From JALHRI01 sp044351685 (GTDB lineage Bacteria > Pseudomonadota > Alphaproteobacteria > Rickettsiales > UBA3002), in NCBI GenBank assembly GCA_044351685.1, contig JBILFK010000053.1, positions 1 to 9,096 of the forward strand: a DNA stretch of 9,096 bases, written 5' to 3'. How positions within the stretch are numbered: position 1 is the first letter of the stretch; each line of letters begins with the position of its first letter. A program made the translations under genes and the position numbers. Shown one piece after another: positions 6,041 through 9,096 of the stretch. The notes under the pieces were generated by a model. The model did not search any database. It worked only from the letters and a program-made list of their open reading frames with translations, and was not told the origin of the DNA.

Positions 6041-7851
6041 GGCATCATCGCATAACTGCCCGGCGCATCGCCGCTGGGAGGATATTCTCTGGTGCCCATG
6101 CTTGGTGGTTTGGTTTTGGAATGCGAATGCGTATCACGCCAGCGCTGCCACTCCACCCACCATGAGCCATCGCGCGTAGGGGTATTGGTTTGCCATTGTC
6201 CCGGCGGCACATAACGCGCTGTAGCGAGCATGGTGGAAATTTGGTAGCTGCGGCCTTTGTGCCCCGGCTCACTCACAATGCCTGCATTATGGCCACCGCT
6301 CGTCAGCACAAATGTTACATCGCTTTCGGTGAGAAGCAGAATTTTATATACCGATTTCCACGGCGCCACATGGTCGCGCACCGTACCAACCGAGAAAATA
6401 GGCACACGTATATCTTGCAGCGCCACGGGGGTGCCACCCACCATAAAACGCCCTTCCGCCAGATTATTCTGCAGGAAGAGTTCGCGTAAATATTCGCTGT
6501 GCATGCGGTAAGGCATACGTGTGGCATCGGCATTCCACGCCATCAGATCATTGATGGGTTGGCGCGTGCCTTGCATGTAATCGGTAATCATGCGCGACCA
6601 GATAAGATCATTCGTGCGCAGCATTTGAAACGACCCCGCCATCTGGTGTTTATCCAGATAGCCTTGCTGCCACATCACATCTTCCAAAAATGCCAGCTGG
6701 CTATCATCGACAAATAATCGCAGCTCGCCCGCCTCTTCAAAATCTACCTGCGAAGCAAGGAACGAAAGCGTTTTGAGCGTGTTATCGCCATCGCGCGCCA
6801 GTGCGGCTGCCATTACCGAAAGCAATGTGCCGCCCAAGCAATAGCCCATCGCGTGTATTTGTGATGCATGGGTGATGGCTTTCACCGCGCGCATTGCTGC
6901 GCCTAGCCCCATATGCAGATATTCCTCTAACCCAATATCACGGTCACATGCATCCGGGTTGCGCCATGAAATCATGAACACTGTGTGGCCATTATCTACC
7001 AGATATTTCACCAGCGAATTATGCGGAGAAAGATCGAGGATATAATATTTCATGATCCATGCGGGCGTAATAAGTATCGGCTCGGCATACACCTGCGCGG
7101 TGGTGGGCGCATATTGAATGAGTTCGATCAGGTGATTACAAAAAACGACGTTTCCCGCCGTGCAGGCGATATTCTCGCCCACCACAAACCTATCTGCGCC
7201 TAGGGGCGGTTTACCTGCATGGGTGCGCTCTGCATCATCCTGCCAATTGCGCATGCCATGCCAAAAGTTTGCGCCACCCTGCGCTTGTGTGGTTGCTAAA
7301 ATATCCGGGTTGGTGAGTGGGAAATTAGATGGCGACACCATATCCAGTACCTGCCGTGCAATAAACGACGTGACATTTTGGTGGTGTGGCGATACGCCGC
7401 GCACGCCCGTGGTCGCCTCGTTCCACCATGCTTGGGTTAGCAGAAACCCCTGCTCCATCACATTAAAGGGCCATTTCTGCCAGCCATCACTAGTGAACCT
7501 GCGATCGGCTGGCGGCGGCGCAACCATCGGCAAAGCCGCATTGCCAGAGGTGGCCTGTAGTGCATAGGCGCCAATTTGTGCAGTTTTTTCTAACAAGCTT
7601 TGCCGCAACATGTGCTGCTTTGAAGGCGAAAACAGTAAATGCTCCCACCAATCAAACCCAGCAAGCATCAGCGATGCAGGCGATATTCCGCCAGTAAATT
7701 TTGCGACTGCCGCATGCAGCATATGATCAAGCGTGTAATCATCTGAAAGATGCGTGTAGGCAGCGCACTCAGCATGATAGCGCCTGCGCGTAGCACATGA
7801 TTTCTCGCGTGTGATAAGCTGCAGTGGTTTTTTCTTTGAAGCAGCAGCCAT
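6037..7851 (-). CDS. phaC: Poly(3-hydroxyalkanoate) synthase family protein (class I-like)
   Basis: A 604-aa protein that joins (R)-3-hydroxyacyl-CoA units into PHA, usually poly-3-hydroxybutyrate, on cytoplasmic granules. Seen: a PhaC N-terminal domain (about 45-225, with FxxWEHLL, WPFNVMEQGFLL, SPSNFPLTNPDIL), then an alpha/beta-hydrolase core with WRNPD (296-300), lipase-like box GYCLGG (336-341) holding catalytic Cys338, Asp493 in VRDHVAPW and His521 in GGHNAGIV. The Asp-His gap of 28 residues equals that of Cupriavidus PhaC. The C-terminus carries GSWWVEWQRW (562-571), typical of the longer 'PHA/PHB synthase family' paralogues, then a Pro/Ser-rich tail. ATG 7851 is chosen because AAGGA lies 7 nt upstream; a GTG 36 nt earlier has no such site. 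It follows phaB by 71 nt and overlaps the ATPase start by 4 nt. No PhaE or PhaR partner is seen, consistent with a class I enzyme. Confidence 0.92.
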   Translation of the reverse strand: MAAASKKKPLQLITREKSCATRRRYHAECAAYTHLSDDYTLDHMLHAAVAKFTGGISPASLMLAGFDWWEHLLFSPSKQHMLRQSLLEKTAQIGAYALQATSGNAALPMVAPPPADRRFTSDGWQKWPFNVMEQGFLLTQAWWNEATTGVRGVSPHHQNVTSFIARQVLDMVSPSNFPLTNPDILATTQAQGGANFWHGMRNWQDDAERTHAGKPPLGADRFVVGENIACTAGNVVFCNHLIELIQYAPTTAQVYAEPILITPAWIMKYYILDLSPHNSLVKYLVDNGHTVFMISWRNPDACDRDIGLEEYLHMGLGAAMRAVKAITHASQIHAMGYCLGGTLLSVMAAALARDGDNTLKTLSFLASQVDFEEAGELRLFVDDSQLAFLEDVMWQQGYLDKHQMAGSFQMLRTNDLIWSRMITDYMQGTRQPINDLMAWNADATRMPYRMHSEYLRELFLQNNLAEGRFMVGGTPVALQDIRVPIFSVGTVRDHVAPWKSVYKILLLTESDVTFVLTSGGHNAGIVSEPGHKGRSYQISTMLATARYVPPGQWQTNTPTRDGSWWVEWQRWRDTHSHSKTKPPSMGTREYPPSGDAPGSYAMMP

Positions 7852-7858
7852 GGTTTTA

Positions 7859-7863
7859 TCCTT
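7859..7863 (-). promoter_or_regulatory. Shine-Dalgarno deciding the phaC start
   Basis: AAGGA on the minus strand, 7 nt before the ATG at 7851. It supports this start over the upstream GTG at 7887 and shows that phaC has independent translation initiation, unlike the coupled genes after it. Confidence 0.7.
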
Positions 7864-7876
7864 ATGGTTTTTTCTG

Positions 7877-7917
7877 ACTATAGCCACGTACCGCCCACAT
7901 GAATTGATCTAGGGCAA
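7877..7917 (-). promoter_or_regulatory. Putative FNR/FixK-type promoter before phaC
   Basis: On the minus strand, TTGCC-CTAG-ATCAA occupies 7917-7904. It differs from the Anr/FNR-type box TTGAC-N4-ATCAA at one position, and its right half is perfect. A TATAGT -10 element lies at 7882-7877. If that hexamer is placed at -12 to -7, the centre of the box falls near -40.5, close to the -41.5 position of class II FNR/CRP-family activation. It would drive phaC, the metal ATPase and the cytochrome in low oxygen. No regulator gene is in the window; the call is by eye. Confidence 0.4.
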
Positions 7918-7922
7918 ACGGC

Positions 7923-8654
7923 TCACGAAGCCATGTATTGCCCGCCATTCACGGAGAATGTTTCACCCGTGATGTTGCTGGCTTCATCCGCCACCAAAAA
8001 CAAGACTGCACGAGCAATTTCTTCTGGCTTCATCAACCTGCCTATGGGTATCTGTGCAATCATCGCTTCCAGAACCGGTGGGGGCATTTTTGTTACCATC
8101 TCTGTATCGGTATAACCCGGTGCAACAGCGTTGACTGTAATGCCTTTGGCGGCACTTTCGCGCGCCAGCGCTTTGGTGAAGCCGATGATCGCCGCTTTCG
8201 ATGCGCTGTAATTCGTCTGGCCAATTTGCCCCAACTGCCCATTCACCGAGCTGATACTAACAATGCGCCCAAAATGATCTTCGCGCATGGGGTTAATCAC
8301 CGCACGGCACATATTGAAGCACGAGGTAAGGTTGGTGGTAATCACAGCCTGCCAGTTTTCAGCCGTCATTTTATGCAGCATGCCATCACGCGTGATGCCT
8401 GCATTATTGATAAGAATGTGAATATTCTTGCCAAAACCAGCGACAACTTTCTCGACACCTTTCGTGCATTGGTCAAAATCCGTTACGTCCCACTGGAATG
8501 TTCTAACACCGGATTGTTGCTCGAATTTCTTTGCCGCTTCTTCGCCTATGAGGTAATTCGCAGCAACATCATACCCTGCCGCTTTTAATGCGTTACATAT
8601 CGCTGCGCCAATACCCGTTGTGCCACCTGTTACCAATGCTAATTTCTGTGGCAT
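7923..8654 (-). CDS. phaB: Acetoacetyl-CoA reductase (short-chain dehydrogenase)
   Basis: A 243-aa cytoplasmic enzyme that reduces acetoacetyl-CoA to (R)-3-hydroxybutyryl-CoA, normally with NADPH, supplying monomer to the PHA synthase encoded next. Seen: Rossmann cofactor motif TGGTTGIG (9-16), NNAG (83-86), catalytic Ser136, Tyr149 and Lys153 in the S-x12-Y-x3-K arrangement. The stretches NNAGITRD and SVNGQLGQIGQTNYSASK are characteristic of PhaB within the SDR family and argue against the close relative FabG, as does the C-terminal VNGGQYM. Length is normal. The start at ATG 8654 gives the standard PhaB N-terminus; the frame stays open upstream to 8756, but that extension overlaps the preceding gene and looks nothing like a PhaB start. 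There is only a poor Shine-Dalgarno and the start is 4 nt after the 62-aa gene's stop, so coupling is likely. No phaA thiolase is present here. Confidence 0.92.
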   Translation of the reverse strand: MPQKLALVTGGTTGIGAAICNALKAAGYDVAANYLIGEEAAKKFEQQSGVRTFQWDVTDFDQCTKGVEKVVAGFGKNIHILINNAGITRDGMLHKMTAENWQAVITTNLTSCFNMCRAVINPMREDHFGRIVSISSVNGQLGQIGQTNYSASKAAIIGFTKALARESAAKGITVNAVAPGYTDTEMVTKMPPPVLEAMIAQIPIGRLMKPEEIARAVLFLVADEASNITGETFSVNGGQYMAS

Positions 8655-8658
8655 GGCG

Positions 8659-8847
8659 TTAACCGTTGGCCGTGTTGCAAACGCTTGCTTCACTGTTTGC
8701 AAGCAACCGTGAAATATACTCCGCGATTTCCTGCGTGCTCGCCGGCAGTGTGCCATGCATCAACAGTTTTGCTACTGGTTGTCTCTGGCGCAAGACATTC
8801 TCCGTAGTAGTGGCGATATCAGCAGCGTCACGGGTGGCGGTGTTCAT
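8659..8847 (-). CDS. Small unrecognised protein heading the pha operon
   Basis: A 62-aa protein not recognised as any family. The gene call rests on its ATG at 8847 with a strong AAGGAG Shine-Dalgarno 6 nt upstream, and on its stop lying 4 nt before the phaB ATG. Visible content: a Thr/Ala-rich N-terminus, a basic stretch VLRQRQPVAKLLMHG (about 18-32), a predicted amphipathic helix QEIAEYISRLLANSE (about 39-53) and a polar tail. There is no signal peptide or membrane helix. Possible roles are a granule-associated or phasin-like peptide, a small regulator, or simply a coupled leader peptide that feeds ribosomes to phaB; none of these is shown by sequence. Confidence 0.6.
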   Translation of the reverse strand: MNTATRDAADIATTTENVLRQRQPVAKLLMHGTLPASTQEIAEYISRLLANSEASVCNTANG

Positions 8848-9014
8848 GAGAATCTCCTTCGGATGCGGGCAGCGTGCCTTATTATTCTCCGCTTCAAGGC
8901 ATCGCTTATATACGCCGCAATATAATGATGTGATGGGTTTAATAGGTGGTGCTATAAGAACAGCGTAAGCATGATGGCAGTACGTGATAGAACTGAGAAC
9001 TCGAAATAGCGGCG
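8848..9014 (-). promoter_or_regulatory. Leader/promoter region of the pha operon
   Basis: This 167-nt gap separates the OsmC-family stop from the 62-aa gene. On the minus strand it has AT-rich segments (TTATATTGCGG, GTATATAAG) that could supply a -10 element, and it ends with the AAGGAG ribosome-binding site. I see no convincing -35, no TTGAT-N4-ATCAA box, and no clear terminator after the OsmC gene, so a promoter is expected here but not located. Confidence 0.35.
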
Positions 9015-9096
9015 CTAGAGGGTTTGAATCATGGGGGTGCCCTCAAGCGTGCGCTGTACAGGGCATTTAGAGGCGATTTCTATAAGCTTTTTGCGT
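9015..9096 (-). CDS. OsmC-family protein, C-terminal fragment
   Basis: Partial gene running off the right edge; 26 residues are visible before TAG at 9017-9015. The residues KKLIEIASKCPVQRTLEG match the conserved C-terminal motif of OsmC/Ohr-type proteins (EIAxKCPVHRTL), including the Cys that serves as the resolving/peroxidatic thiol in peroxidase members. The usual His after CPV is Gln here. Family role: thiol-dependent reduction of organic or inorganic peroxides, or other stress functions. It is on the same strand as the pha genes but separated by 167 nt, so a shared transcript is possible but not shown. The subfamily cannot be fixed from this tail. Confidence 0.75.
   Translation of the reverse strand, partial: RKKLIEIASKCPVQRTLEGTPMIQTL

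Noticed and set aside
7938..8588. 216-aa open frame on the + strand
   Set aside because: It is antisense to phaB, whose cofactor and catalytic motifs are intact; the translated product has no recognisable pattern.
8655..8756. N-terminal extension of phaB from an ATG at 8756
   Set aside because: The family starts immediately before the Rossmann motif, and the extension overlaps the 62-aa gene, which has a strong ribosome-binding site.
8848..9014. Search for an FNR box or EcfG-type (GGAAC) promoter before the 62-aa gene
   Set aside because: Neither pattern is present in a convincing form on the minus strand.

Overview
The window looks like chromosomal DNA from a Gram-negative proteobacterium, most likely an alphaproteobacterium. 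The reasons are an outer-membrane-type ABC export or lipoprotein-sorting module, a polyhydroxyalkanoate (PHA) synthase and reductase pair, a P1B metal ATPase and a b-type cytochrome, all at moderate GC with many GCG/CGC codons. The exact taxon cannot be fixed from sequence alone. There are nine complete genes, two genes cut by the window edges, and no rRNA, tRNA, CRISPR array or transposase.

Left part (1-2056, + strand): the C-terminal tail of a HlyD/MacA-type periplasmic adaptor, then a four-helix MacB/LolC-type permease, then a LolD-like ATPase. They are packed with 3 nt between the first pair and a 1-nt TGATG overlap between the second. This is a tripartite ABC exporter operon. It ends 2 nt from a convergent operon, with a perfect inverted repeat spanning both stop codons.

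Middle (2059-3663, - strand): a small glycine-zipper membrane protein followed by a flavodoxin-fold NAD(P)H:quinone oxidoreductase. Upstream of them lies a clearly AT-rich hypothetical gene that starts with TTG behind a strong Shine-Dalgarno. Its upstream region carries a pair of imperfect, partly palindromic repeats. This section looks like a recent insertion.

Right part (3664-8847, - strand, read right to left): a tight run of five genes, namely an unrecognised 62-aa protein, acetoacetyl-CoA reductase (phaB), a PHA synthase-family protein (phaC), a TPCP-type P1B heavy-metal ATPase and a b561-type cytochrome. phaC and the ATPase share an ATGA overlap; the ATPase and cytochrome are 4 nt apart. 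Upstream, at the right edge, is the C-terminal end of an OsmC-family protein. The only real gap in the run is the 71 nt between phaB and phaC. It contains an FNR/FixK-like box (TTGCC-N4-ATCAA) at nearly ideal distance from a TATAGT -10 element. The simplest reading is that carbon/reductant storage, metal export and a membrane b-cytochrome are expressed together, perhaps under low oxygen. This is inference from layout and one putative site.
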